Shown in pieces: positions 1-9,950 of a stretch of 64,000 nucleotides of DNA (within the stretch, counting starts at the first letter, position 1; each line of letters starts with the position of its first letter). The translations under genes were made by a program, and so were the position numbers. Source of the stretch: Streptacidiphilus albus JL83. GTDB taxonomy: Bacteria; Actinomycetota; Actinomycetes; Streptomycetales; Streptomycetaceae. The DNA lies in NCBI RefSeq assembly GCF_000744705.1, contig NZ_JQML01000001.1, forward strand, positions 7,078,017 to 7,142,016, given 5' to 3'. The notes beneath the pieces are model-generated. The model saw nothing but the letters and a program-made list of their open reading frames with translations, searched no databases and was not told the origin of the DNA.

Positions 1-558
1 CGGCTGGCCCTGCGCGCCGCCCGGCTGCGGGTCCCGGCACTGCCGCACAACGCCGAGGAACTGCAGCAGGACATCGACCCGGAGCCGCTGGAACGCGTCG
101 AGCAGCGGGTGACCGTCGCCAACACCTGCCTGGACGCGCTCAGCCTGGCCTCCGGACTGGTCTACGCCGCCGGCTTCTGGGCGATGGCGCACGCCGACGG
201 CTGGATCGGCTGGGCGCTGCCGCTCGCCTTCGCCGGCGCGGTGCTGCTCCGCTCGCGCGGGCTGAGCGGCACCCTCCAGCGGGTGCCGATGGTGCTGGCC
301 GGGGTGCTCGGCCTGGTGCTGCTGCTGATCGTCCGGGTCGCCCCGGACGGCACCGGCGGCCGGGTCGCCGTCCTCGCGGTGCTGCTCGCCGCCGCCGGGC
401 TGCTGCTGCTCGGCGCCCTGCGGCTGCCCAGCGCCCGGCTGCTGCCGGTCTGGGGCCACAGCGGCGACCTGCTGGAGAGCGCCGCGACGGTGCTGCTGCT
501 GCCGCTGCTGCTGCAGGCCCTGCACACCTACGCCTACCTCCGCTCGCTGGCCGGCTGA
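1..558 (+). CDS. eccD: EccD, type VII secretion membrane subunit (5' partial)
   Basis: The frame is open from base 1, so the N-terminal ubiquitin-like domain and first membrane helices lie outside the window. The visible 185 residues start with a charged cytoplasmic stretch (PALPHNAEELQQDI) and continue with about five closely packed hydrophobic helices ending in HTYAYLRSLAG. EccD is the polytopic channel-forming subunit of the ESX core, and its C-terminal half looks like this. The assignment leans on the next gene, eccB, 16 bp downstream. It is the first of a run of same-strand genes with short gaps or overlaps that extends to 24427. Moderately sure; the missing N-terminus would decide. Confidence 0.8.
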   Translation, partial: RLALRAARLRVPALPHNAEELQQDIDPEPLERVEQRVTVANTCLDALSLASGLVYAAGFWAMAHADGWIGWALPLAFAGAVLLRSRGLSGTLQRVPMVLAGVLGLVLLLIVRVAPDGTGGRVAVLAVLLAAAGLLLLGALRLPSARLLPVWGHSGDLLESAATVLLLPLLLQALHTYAYLRSLAG

Positions 559-574
559 GGGGCGGGCGGCACCG

Positions 575-1918
575 ATGCAGACCCGGAAGGACCACCTCCA
601 GGCCTACCGCTTCGCCATGGGCCGGCTCGCGACCGCACTGGTCAGCGGCGACCCGGGACGGGGCGAGAGCCCGACCAAGCGGGCCGCGCTCGGCACCTTC
701 CTCGGAGCCGGGCTGGTGGTGCTGCTCTGCGTCGGCTTCGGCGTCTACGGGATCATCTCGCCGCCCACCAGCGCGAGTTGGCGCACGCCGGGCTCGATCC
801 TGGTGGAGCAGGACACCGGCAGCCGCTACCTCTACCTCGGCGGTGAACTCCGGCCGGTGCTCAACTACGCCTCGGCGCTGCTGATCGAGGGCAAGGGCGC
901 CACCGTGCGCGACGTCTCGGCCGCCTCGCTGGGCCGGACCCCGCACGGCTCGCCGGTCGGCATCCCCGGTGCGCCCGACTCGCTGCCCGCCGGTCCGGGG
1001 CTGCTGTCCGGGGCCTGGACCCGCTGTCTGCGGCCCGACCTCTCCGGCGGCCAGGTGGTGGACTTCGCCCCGGCCGGCCTCACCTCGGCCCTGCCGTCCG
1101 GGCGGCAGCTGCTGCTCAGCGGACCCGACGGCCGCCGCTACCTGCTCTGGCAGGGCGTCAGTTACCCGGTGCCGTCCGACTCCACGCTGATCGCGCTCGG
1201 CCTGGACGGCGACCAGGCGGTGGCCGCCCCGCAGAGCTGGCTCGCCGCGCTGCCCACCGGCGTTCCGCTGGCCGCCGCGCCGATCGCGGGCAGCGGGCAC
1301 CCGGCCGGGCAGGTCGCGGGCCGGCCGGTCGCGGTGGGCCAGCAGTTCGTGACCGCCGAGGGCGGCGCCGACCACGACTACGTGATGACCTCGGCCGGCA
1401 TCGCCCCGGTCGGCGCGACCGAGTCGGCGCTGCTGGCCGCCCGCCCCGGCGCGTCGGCGATCCGGCGGGTGGACGCCGCCGCGCTCGCCTCCGCCACGGC
1501 CGGGGACAGCGGGAGCGCGCCGGGCGGCAGCCTGCCGGACGTCCTGGACGCGCCCGCGTTCACCGCGCCCGGCCAGGTCGTCTGCCTGCGGCAGAGCTCC
1601 GACGGAGCCGCGCTGACCACCGCCGTGGTGGTCGAGCGCGGCCAGGCCGCCACCGGTGGCCGGAGCGTCCTGGTCCCGCCGACCGGCGGCGTACTAGCGG
1701 TCGACCAGCAGCAGTTGGCGGCGCAGGTGTCCGACCCGCAGACCTACCTGATCACCGATCAGGGCGTCGCCTACGCACTGGGCGACGAGCAGGCCGCGCC
1801 GACCCTGGGACTGTCCGGGGCGGCCACCGTCGCGCTGCCCCCCGCCGTCCTGGCCGCGCTGCCGCAGGGGCCGGTGCTGGACAGCAGCGCGGCCGACGCC
1901 ACCGTGAAGGGCGGGTGA
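575..1918 (+). CDS. eccB: EccB, type VII secretion core protein
   Basis: 447 aa. The N-terminus MQTRKDHLQAYRFAMGR is the family hallmark. One membrane helix follows at about residues 41-61, and the rest is the extracytoplasmic R-domain region, with short repeated segments of the kind seen in EccB (TGSRYLYLGGELRPVLNYASALLI). EccB is an essential ESX core component whose large domain sits outside the membrane. The length is slightly below mycobacterial EccB (about 480-550 aa). The stop overlaps the next start as GTGA, so the two are translationally coupled. Well supported. Confidence 0.95.
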   Translation: MQTRKDHLQAYRFAMGRLATALVSGDPGRGESPTKRAALGTFLGAGLVVLLCVGFGVYGIISPPTSASWRTPGSILVEQDTGSRYLYLGGELRPVLNYASALLIEGKGATVRDVSAASLGRTPHGSPVGIPGAPDSLPAGPGLLSGAWTRCLRPDLSGGQVVDFAPAGLTSALPSGRQLLLSGPDGRRYLLWQGVSYPVPSDSTLIALGLDGDQAVAAPQSWLAALPTGVPLAAAPIAGSGHPAGQVAGRPVAVGQQFVTAEGGADHDYVMTSAGIAPVGATESALLAARPGASAIRRVDAAALASATAGDSGSAPGGSLPDVLDAPAFTAPGQVVCLRQSSDGAALTTAVVVERGQAATGGRSVLVPPTGGVLAVDQQQLAAQVSDPQTYLITDQGVAYALGDEQAAPTLGLSGAATVALPPAVLAALPQGPVLDSSAADATVKGG

Positions 1919-4900
1919 CCCGGATGGCCATCGGAGTCAGGCCGGAGCGGACCGCAGGCGCGCCGCTGCGCTGCCGCCCGGCCGGGAACGCGCTGCTGAT
2001 CCACCCCAAGGGCGGTCCCGACCCGCAGGCCCTGGCCTTCGCCGCCGGGCTGGCCGCCGACCACCAGCACACCCTGGTCGTCGTCGACCTGCCCTTCGGC
2101 GCCCTGGACGACGCGGGGGAGCGGATCGCCCGGCTGCTCGCGCCCCACCCCGGCAGCCTCCGGCTGGTCTTCGGCCGGGCCACCCCGCAGCAGGCCCGCG
2201 CCGCCGGACAGCAGATCGCCGACCGGCTCGACCGGCTGGTGCTGGCCCCCGACGGCGAGGTGCTGCCCACCGCCGGCGGCGGCCTCTTCATCCCGGCCGA
2301 CCACGGCTCCGGCTGGCTGCGGCTGCGCCCGGGCCGCCCGCCGGAGCGCGACTCGCCCCGGTTCCCCAAGCCGATGTGGGAGTTCTCCACCCTGGACCGC
2401 CCCTGGGAGACCAGCCCCCACGGCGTGGTCGAGGCGGTGCCCAGCGGCGTCTGGGTGCGCAGCGCCCACCCCCGGGAGCCGGTCAGCGGCTGGCGGCGGC
2501 TGGTCGACAGCGTGCCGAGCCACCCGAACATCCTCACCGTGGTCCTCGGCAGCCCGGGCGGCCCGGCGGTGCCGCTGGCCGACGTGGTCCGGCTCTGGGG
2601 CACGCTGCTGCACACCGCGCGCTCCTGGGTGCGCTTCGTCCACTTCGGTCCGGTGCTGCTGCCCGAGGGCAGCGTCTCGCTGGGACAGGAGCTCGCCGAC
2701 GCGGTCCAGCAGCAAGTGGTCCTCTACGCGGGCATGCTGACCGAGGAGGGCGGAGCGCCCGGCTCGGCCGTGGTGCGCGGACTGCGGGAGGACGGCTCGC
2801 CCGGCTGGCTGCCCTTCGCCTCCGAACTGGTCTACGCGCCCACGGCCGAGGGCGCCGAGCCGCGCCCGCCGCTGCTGGCCGGCCTCCGCGTCCCGCTGCC
2901 CGGCGTCCCGGTCCTCGGCCCGGGGCTGTACGAGTACACCGCCGACGCCGTGCTGGAGGTCCTCCAGTGCGGACTGTGGATCCGCCCGGCGGCCGAGCCG
3001 GCCAACGGCGACGACGTCCGACGGCTGCCGGCCGGTCCGGGGCGGCCGGTGATCCTCTACGACCGGAGCAGCCCGCAGGGCGCGGAGCGGATGCACGCCC
3101 TGGCCCAGGACCTGCTCTGGCGGCTCGACCCGCTCAGCCGCGGCGCCTTCCGGATCGCGGCCGCGGACGCCTCCGGCCTCGCCGCCACCGTCGGCGACGA
3201 GGAGGGCTGGTCGCTGCCGGAGCCGACCGCCGACAGCTGGAAGACGGTGCTGGCGGCGCGAGCCGCGTACCGTCGCCCCGCGCACGAGGCGGTGTGGTCC
3301 ACCCCCGCGACGCGGACCGTGCCGGCGGCACCGGTCGCGGTGACGCCGGTCGCGGTGACTCCGCCGGAGGAGGCATCGGAACAGCAGTTGGGAACGGTCG
3401 TCGAGGCGCAGTCGGGCCGGACGGCGGCGTACCCCGCGACGGACGACAGCCCGATCGGGCAGACCGCTGCCGGGACGGCGCGGCGGCAGGAGGCGGCTCC
3501 GTCGCTGCCGACGCTGACCGCCGGGCCGGAGCCGCTGCCGCCCACCTGGTCCGCGCCGGAACCGCAGGAGCGCGCCCGGACCGAGTCCGGCCGGAGCGAG
3601 TCCGCCCGGACCGAGGAGCCCGCTGTCGCAGCGGGCGCACCGGGCCCCGGCGTGGCCGTGGCCGGGCCGCCCGCACCGGCTGCCGTTCCGGAGCGGACCG
3701 AGGAGGAGCGACCGGTCTCCGGCCCCCGGACGCCGCAGCCGGAACCACCCCGTGCGGAGCCCGCCCGCCCCGTCCCGCCGCCCGCGCCGTTCCCGGCACC
3801 CGCGCCGTTCCCGGCGCCCGCGCCGTTCCCGCTGCCCGGGCCGTTCCCGGCGGCGTCGCCGGTGCCCCGGCCACGCCCCGGCCGGCCGCGCCGCCGCTGC
3901 CCGTCTCGGCGTTGCAGGCGGCACCGCCGCCCGCCGGGTCGACCGGGCCGACGCCGACCCTGGTCCCGCGCGCGATGCTCGCCATCGGGGCCGAACCGCC
4001 GACCGCGCCGGGTCCGGCGCCCGACCCGGTCCCGGGGCCGGTCCCTGGTCCGGTCCCTGTTTCGGTCCCTGTTACGGTCCTCAGTCCGGTTCCCGGCACG
4101 GGCATCGGCGGTGGAACGCCGCCGCCGACCCCGGACAGCACACCCGCGCCCCCTGAGTCCGGCGCGTCCGGCGAGACGTCGCCCACCCCGTCGGCGCCGC
4201 CCGTCGTCGCGCCTGCGCCGGCGCCCGCGCCGCTGCCGCCATTGGCCTCCCTCGGCATCCCCAGCATCCGGATGGAGTCCGACGCCCCCGCGCCGGAGCC
4301 CGCCCCGACCCCCGGGCCACCGTCCGCCGACCCTGCCGCCACGCCTGCCGCCACGCCCGGCGTCACCCCCGCCGCCGCGCCCGCCCCGGCCGCCCGCGCC
4401 GGCGCGGTGCGGGTGCAGCCGGTGCCCAAGGGCGCGGCCTGCGCCGTGCCCCCGGCGCGCGGGATCGACAAGGAGCGCGAATGGGTCCGGCGCACCTTCA
4501 GCTCCCAGTACAACGCGATCGCCGGGACCGTCTCCCGGGTGATGTCGGAGTCGCCCGGACTGCGCGGCATCTCCCGCGCCGTCGCCGCCGACGCGCTCAC
4601 CGACCTGGTCGCGGTCCGGCTCTACCTCTCCGGGGAGAGCGCCGCCGTGGACGCCGCCGTGCGCGGAGCCACCGTCGGCTCGCACGTCCCGCTGGCCCGC
4701 TGCGTGGCGTCCGGGCTGCGCCGACTGCCGTCCTTCCGGGGGACGGCCCTGCTGCGGGCCCGGATCGCTCCGGCCGAGCGGGCCTGGTACCGGGAGGGGC
4801 GGCTGGTCACCGAGTGGGGCTTCTGCACCGCCCGGACCGAGGCCCACCCCGCGCCCCAGGGCGGCACCGACTTCCTGATCTGGTCGATGACGGCCCGTCG

Positions 4901-5219
4901 GACCAACCTGCTCGACCCCTCCGTCCCGGACCGGGTGCTGTTCCTGCCCGGCACCGCCTTCAAGGTGCTGCGCGCGGCGGGCGACGAGGGGGACCGGCCG
5001 CTCGTGCTGCTCCGCGAGCTCTCCGCCTCGGAGATCGCCGAGGACGGCCGGGTCGACGTCCAGCGGGTGCCGCTGGACGAGATCGCGCTGGAGAGCCTGG
5101 AACGGTCCATCGCCTCGCCCGTCCTGGACGACGGTCCGCGCGCGGCGGAAGAGACGGCCGCCCCGGTCGCCGCTCCGCCCGGACTGCTCCTCGCGCCTAC
5201 CGAGGGAGTGAAGTCGTGA
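1915..5219 (+). pseudogene. T7SS-locus protein of about 1100 aa, frameshifted in its Pro-rich linker
   Basis: Two coding halves lie in different frames. The first starts at GTG 1915, overlapping the eccB stop, and has a globular domain of about 450 residues with no family I recognise, followed by Ala/Pro-rich linker. Near 3860-3890 sensible coding (PFPAASPVPRP) jumps to the third frame (ATPRPAAPPLPVSAL), which continues to the stop at 5217-5219. Left unshifted, the first frame turns Arg-rich and ends at 4542. One missing base would restore a single gene of about 1100 aa. The C-terminal domain (about 4480-5000) contains FRGTALLRAR, GFCTA and DRVLFLPGTAFKV, resembling a degenerate ADP-ribosyltransferase fold. 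The GC-rich repeats make a sequencing error as likely as a real or programmed shift. Confidence 0.7.
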
Positions 5220-8200
5220 GCCGCCAAGTCCTGCTGGTGTCCCCGGAGCGGGCGGGGGCCTACCGCACCATCGGTGCGGCCCTGGCCGACGCCGTCGAGG
5301 GCGCACTGATCACCGTGGCCGCCGGCCAGTACCGGGAGGCGCTGGTGATCGCGGTCCCGGTCACCCTGGCCGCCGAGGACGTCGGCGGCGCGGGCGGCGG
5401 CGTGCGGATCCACTCCGCCTCCGGCAGCACGCTGGTGCTCAACGCCGAGGCGGTGCAGCTCTCCGGACTGCACCTGTCCGGCGCCGACCGGGAGGCGCCG
5501 GTGCTGGACGTCCGGCGCGGCCAGGCCGCGCTGGACGGCTGCGGCGTCTCCGGCGAGGCGTGGGCGGCGGTGCTCGCCCGCCAGGACGGGGTGCTGGCGC
5601 TGCGCGGCTGCCGGGTGACCAACAGCCAGGGCGCGGGGATCGTGGTCACCTCCGGCGGCGCCAACGTGGTCGAGCGCTGCGAGATCACCCAGGTCGGCTC
5701 GTCGGCGGTGGTCGTCGCCGAGCAGGGACGGCTCACCGTGCGCGACTGCTCCTTCGAGGGCACGCGCGGCAACGGGATCTGCGTCAACGGCCAGGGCACG
5801 GCCCTGGTGGAGTCCTGCCGGATCGACGGCAGCGGCAAGCCGGCCGTCGCGGTCGAGCAGCAGGGCCGGGCGGACCTGCGCCGGGTCACCGTCACCGGCA
5901 GCACCGTCCTGGACGCCTATCTGACCAGCCGGGGCGAGACCTCGCTCACCGACTGCTCGTTCGCGGGCTCGGGCGGCGGCTCGGTCCATGTCGGCGGCGG
6001 GGCCGCTCCGCTGCTGCGCGGGTGCACCATCACCGGGGCGGCCGGCAGCGGGGTGCAACTGGCGGCCGGGTCCCGGGCACGGCTGGAGGACTGCACGATC
6101 GCCGACACCCCGGTCGGTCTGCTGGTGGAGGAGGGCAGCGAGGCCGACTGTTCCGGACTGACCGTGCGGGGCGCGACCACGGCCGCCGTCCGGGCCTCCG
6201 GCGCGGCCGGAGTGAACCTCCGTCGGTCGGCGATCGCCCTGGCCGCGCCGGGCAGTGGCATCGAACTGGCCGACCGCGCGGGCGCGCAGCTCACCGGGGT
6301 GCGGCTGACCGCCGACGGCGGCACCGGGCTGGCGCTGGACGGCGGCGCCCGGGCCGAGTTGGCCTCCAGCACGGTGCAGGGCTGCGCCGTCGTGGTCGGC
6401 GCCGAGTCCGAACTGACGGCCAAGGAGAGCGAGTTCACCGGCTCGGACACCGACGGCATCCGGGTGGGCGGCGGGGGCGCACTGCTCGCGGTCGGCTGCC
6501 GGATCAGCGGTGCCCGGCGGCACGGGGTGAACGTGCAGGCCTCCTCGCGGGCCGAGTTGGACAACTGCACGGTCTTCGACAACGCCGGTGACGGCGTGCG
6601 CTGCAACACCGACGAGCCGGTGCGGGTGCACGACTGCGAGGTCCGCGACAACGGCGGCCGGTCAGTGCACCAGCTCAAGGCCGACAGTCGGCTCTCGGTC
6701 GAGCGGTTGGAGACCGGCGGAGAGCAGCGGTCCGACGGCTCGGCCGCCGCACCGGCGGCGGCCCCGGCCGCCGTCCCCCCGGCGCACTCGGGCACCGGCC
6801 CGCTGGCGGACCTGGAGGCGCTGGTCGGACTGGAGAGCGTGAAGCGCGAGGTCACCGGGCTGATCAACCTCAACAAGATCACCCAGCGGCGGCAGGAGAT
6901 GGGTCTGCCGATGCCGCCGATGAGCCGCCACCTGGTCTTCGCCGGTCCGCCCGGCACCGGCAAGACCACCGTCGCCCGGCTCTACGGCGCGGTCCTGGCC
7001 GAGCTGGGGATCCTCAGCAAGGGCCATATCGTCGAGGTCGCCCGCGCCGACCTGGTGGCCCAGATCATCGGCGGCACCGCCATCAAGACCACCGAGGTCT
7101 TCAACAAGGCCCTCGGCGGGGTGCTGTTCATCGACGAGGCCTACACCCTGACCAACCAGTCGCGGGGGAACGGCCCGGACTTCGGCCAGGAGGCGGTCGA
7201 GTCGCTGATGAAGCTGATGGAGGACCACCGGGACGAGATCGTCGTGATCGTGGCCGGGTACTCCGCGCAGATGGACCAGTTCCTCGCCTCCAACCCCGGT
7301 ATGGCGTCCCGCTTCTCCCGTACCGTCGCCTTCCCCAACTACAGCCCGGACGAGCTGGTCACCATCGTCCGGGGGCTCTGCGCCAAGCACTACTACCAGC
7401 TCTCCGACAGCGCGCTGGCGGCGCTGAGCCGGTACTTCGAGGAGGTGCCGAAGGGGGCCACCTTCGGCAACGGGCGGGTCGCCCGGCAGATCTTCGAGGA
7501 GATGATCAGCAAGCAGGCCTCCCGGCTGGCGGCCGGACCGCCGCTGGACGACAGCGACCTGTCCACGCTGACCGGGGACGACGTGCTCACGGTCGCCCCG
7601 TCGGAGGGTGCGGCGGTCTCGCCCGTTGACGCCGCCGCCGAGGAGAAGCGGCAGGCCGAGCTGCCCGGGCTGCGCGCCCTGGCGGCGATGACGGGCCTCG
7701 ACGACGCCCGGCGGACGCTGCGGACCCGACTGGAGAGCCTGGCCCGGATGCGACAGGCCGGCGAGCCGACCGAGGGGCTGGCCAACGTCGTCCTCCAGGG
7801 CGCGCAGGGCAGCGGTCGGCGGGCGCTCGCGCAGGTCTACGGCCGCTGTCTGGCCGAGCTCGGGCTGCTGTCCACCGGTGCGGTGCGACGGGTTCCGCTG
7901 TCGACGGTGCCGGTGCGCTGGGCCGAACAGCCGCTGTTCCGGCTGGCCTCGGTACTGGAGCAGTGCGAAGGCGGGCTGCTGTTCGCCGAGTTGGACGCAG
8001 GATTCGCCGGCCGCAGCGCGGCCCAGCGGAGCGCCGTCCTGGACGCGCTGGCGCGGCTGTCCGAGCGTCCGCACGGCGCGGCACTGGTGCTGGCCGGCAG
8101 CGGGCCGGAGGTGATGGAACTGCTGGGCGAGAACGCCGATCTGGCGGCCGCGTTCGCGGACTACGTCGAGCTGGCCGACTACACCGCCGAGCAGGCAGTG

Positions 8201-8491
8201 CTGCTGACTGATCGTCAACTACGCTCCTTCGGTTTCCGGCTGGCCGAGGACGCGGCTGCCGCGCTGGCCGCCGACTTCGCCGAACACCAGCCGCAGGGCG
8301 GGGCGTTCGCGGTGCACCGGATCGCGGAGCGGATCGCCGCCACGGCCCGCTCGCGCACCGTCACCGCCGCCGACCTGCCGCGCCCGCCGACCTCCGCGAC
8401 CGTGCCGGACGGCGCGCGTCCGGCGTCCGGCCCCCCGCCGGGGGTCGCACCAGTCCACCGCCCGGAGTCCGCACCGCTGGTGCGGTCATGA
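5216..8491 (+). CDS. Beta-helix / tandem AAA ATPase fusion, EccA-like
   Basis: 1091 aa from GTG 5216, which overlaps the preceding stop as GTGA. Residues 1 to about 505 are a right-handed parallel beta-helix: many rungs of about 23 residues with recurring V/L-x-x-C-x-I/V patterns (VVERCEITQVGSSAVVV). A CbbX/EccA-type AAA domain follows, with Walker A GPPGTGKT at 577-584 and Walker B LFIDEA at 637-642. A second, degenerate AAA unit has GAQGSGRR in place of the P-loop and LLFAELD in place of Walker B. EccA-type ATPases are cytosolic chaperones that prepare ESX substrates. The beta-helix may be the substrate- or partner-binding part (inference). It lies directly before the Esx genes. Confidence 0.9.
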   Translation: MSRQVLLVSPERAGAYRTIGAALADAVEGALITVAAGQYREALVIAVPVTLAAEDVGGAGGGVRIHSASGSTLVLNAEAVQLSGLHLSGADREAPVLDVRRGQAALDGCGVSGEAWAAVLARQDGVLALRGCRVTNSQGAGIVVTSGGANVVERCEITQVGSSAVVVAEQGRLTVRDCSFEGTRGNGICVNGQGTALVESCRIDGSGKPAVAVEQQGRADLRRVTVTGSTVLDAYLTSRGETSLTDCSFAGSGGGSVHVGGGAAPLLRGCTITGAAGSGVQLAAGSRARLEDCTIADTPVGLLVEEGSEADCSGLTVRGATTAAVRASGAAGVNLRRSAIALAAPGSGIELADRAGAQLTGVRLTADGGTGLALDGGARAELASSTVQGCAVVVGAESELTAKESEFTGSDTDGIRVGGGGALLAVGCRISGARRHGVNVQASSRAELDNCTVFDNAGDGVRCNTDEPVRVHDCEVRDNGGRSVHQLKADSRLSVERLETGGEQRSDGSAAAPAAAPAAVPPAHSGTGPLADLEALVGLESVKREVTGLINLNKITQRRQEMGLPMPPMSRHLVFAGPPGTGKTTVARLYGAVLAELGILSKGHIVEVARADLVAQIIGGTAIKTTEVFNKALGGVLFIDEAYTLTNQSRGNGPDFGQEAVESLMKLMEDHRDEIVVIVAGYSAQMDQFLASNPGMASRFSRTVAFPNYSPDELVTIVRGLCAKHYYQLSDSALAALSRYFEEVPKGATFGNGRVARQIFEEMISKQASRLAAGPPLDDSDLSTLTGDDVLTVAPSEGAAVSPVDAAAEEKRQAELPGLRALAAMTGLDDARRTLRTRLESLARMRQAGEPTEGLANVVLQGAQGSGRRALAQVYGRCLAELGLLSTGAVRRVPLSTVPVRWAEQPLFRLASVLEQCEGGLLFAELDAGFAGRSAAQRSAVLDALARLSERPHGAALVLAGSGPEVMELLGENADLAAAFADYVELADYTAEQAVLLTDRQLRSFGFRLAEDAAAALAADFAEHQPQGGAFAVHRIAERIAATARSRTVTAADLPRPPTSATVPDGARPASGPPPGVAPVHRPESAPLVRS

Positions 8492-8582
8492 CTCCGGTCG
8501 GCGGTCCACCCGACGGGAGGCGGAGACGCCGCCTCCCGGACGACGGCCGGCCCCCGGCCGGCCAGCGACGAAGGGAAACGAC

Positions 8583-8927
8583 ATGGCTCTGACGTCAGTC
8601 GAACTGCAGGGAATGACCGCCGCCCAGAGCAGCTTCCAGAGTGCCCTGGACGAGGCGACCAGCTCCTACGCGCAGATGGACGGCCAGATCGAGGGACTGC
8701 AGGCCAACTGGACCGGCGACGCCGCCCGGGTCTACACCCAGGCCATGGGCCAGTGGCTGGAGGACTTCAACACGGTCAACCAGGCGCTGCGGACCATGCT
8801 GGAGAAGCTGTCCGCCAACACCAACGTGTACGCGAACACCCACGAGAACACCCAGCAGACGGCCAACCAGGTCGCGCAGGCCATCGGTTCGGGCAACGTC
8901 GGCGGCCTGGCCGGCTTCCCCTCCTGA
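8583..8927 (+). CDS. WXG100 family protein (Esx-like) 1
   Basis: 114 aa, helical hairpin type, with the W43-T-G45 turn between two predicted amphipathic helices. WXG100 proteins form dimers that are exported by, and activate, type VII secretion. The start ATG has a purine-rich site (AAGGGAAACGAC) just upstream. No clear YxxxD/E export signal is visible in its C-terminal tail, so it is more likely the partner without the signal, with the next gene supplying it (inference). The 91-bp gap from the ATPase gene contains no obvious terminator. Confidence 0.93.
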   Translation: MALTSVELQGMTAAQSSFQSALDEATSSYAQMDGQIEGLQANWTGDAARVYTQAMGQWLEDFNTVNQALRTMLEKLSANTNVYANTHENTQQTANQVAQAIGSGNVGGLAGFPS

Positions 8928-8988
8928 CCCACCGACCCCACCGCGCTGGGACCCACAGCGTGCTGAACCCCACGAAGGAGCCACCGGC

Positions 8989-9276
8989 ATGACCACCTAC
9001 ACCGTGCAGATGGAGCAGGTCGACTACATCGTCGGCGAGATGAACTCCATCACCCAGCGGATCAACCAGACCCTGGCCGAGCTCGACTCCCAGTCGAAGA
9101 TCAACCTCCAGGAGTGGAGCAGCGACGCCCAGCAGACCTACGCCGTCGTCAAGGCGCAGTGGGACTCGGCCGCCGCCGACATGACCGAGAAGGCCGCCAC
9201 CGCGACCCAGCTGCTCGGCAGCATCAACGAGTACTACTCCAACGGTGAGCGCCAAGGCGTTCAGCTCTGGGGCTGA
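8989..9276 (+). CDS. WXG100 family protein (Esx-like) 2
   Basis: 95 aa from ATG 8989, preceded by AAGGAG with good spacing. It has the same helix-turn-helix plan as the upstream paralogue, with the turn tryptophan also at residue 43, but the motif reads W-S-S rather than W-x-G. The C-terminal YSNGE fits the YxxxD/E type VII export signal. Adjacent Esx genes usually encode a heterodimer, so this is the probable signal-bearing partner of the 8583 product. The WSS turn is a known kind of variation and does not by itself suggest loss of function. Confidence 0.9.
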   Translation: MTTYTVQMEQVDYIVGEMNSITQRINQTLAELDSQSKINLQEWSSDAQQTYAVVKAQWDSAAADMTEKAATATQLLGSINEYYSNGERQGVQLWG

Positions 9277-9282
9277 TGCGCC

Positions 9283-9837
9283 ATGCCTGCCGTCTACGTA
9301 CCGCCCAAGAAACCGCCGCATGTGGCACAGTCCTACGGCGGCGGCACGACGCTGCCCGCCGGTCAGGGCACCTTTGAGAACCCGAACCCGGTCACGCCGC
9401 CGAGGGTTCCCTCCTCGTCCGGCTCCGGCAGTCCGGGTACCTCGGTCGACACGCCGTCGATGGACACCTTCGCCGACAACATCGACCTGCTGATCGCCCC
9501 CACCAACACCGCGTCCACCACGCTCGGGGACGTCGACGTGGAGCCGGGGGCGTTCTACCACGCCAACAAGATGCGCACCTCCGTCAACGGCCCCAACGCC
9601 GACGACGGACTGAAGGAGCAGTACATCAAGGTCCTCTCGGACCTGGGGCAGGGTCTCGGCGACCTCCGTGACGGGGTCCGGCAGCTCAGCCAGAAGTACC
9701 GGACGATCGAGGACGCCAACACCATGACGGCCACCGATCTGCAGACCGCCATGGATCTCTCCCAGGGCGACTTCAGCACGATGATGACCGACGCCGGCGG
9801 TACCGGCGGCAGCAGTTCGGGGCCGAGCGGCACCTGA
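9283..9837 (+). CDS. T7SS-associated helical protein, EspC-like
   Basis: 184 aa, starting 6 bp after the second Esx gene. The first 65 residues are Pro/Ser/Gly-rich and probably disordered. Residues of about 66-160 are helical and contain YRTIE, a YxxxE export motif, near their end. This layout resembles the EspC/T7SS-associated families of mycobacterial ESX loci, but the similarity is structural rather than a firm family match. The tail is Gly/Ser-rich. Its position inside the Esx cluster suggests a co-secreted substrate or secretion partner. Confidence 0.75.
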   Translation: MPAVYVPPKKPPHVAQSYGGGTTLPAGQGTFENPNPVTPPRVPSSSGSGSPGTSVDTPSMDTFADNIDLLIAPTNTASTTLGDVDVEPGAFYHANKMRTSVNGPNADDGLKEQYIKVLSDLGQGLGDLRDGVRQLSQKYRTIEDANTMTATDLQTAMDLSQGDFSTMMTDAGGTGGSSSGPSGT

Positions 9838-9950
9838 GCGGAGCCGAACGGCCGGGCTGCCGGCCACCGGCCGCGCCCGTACCCGGGGCGCGGTCGGTGG
9901 CCGGCGCCCGCCGCAGGCGCGGTAGGCGACAACGAGAGTGGGGGCGGGTC

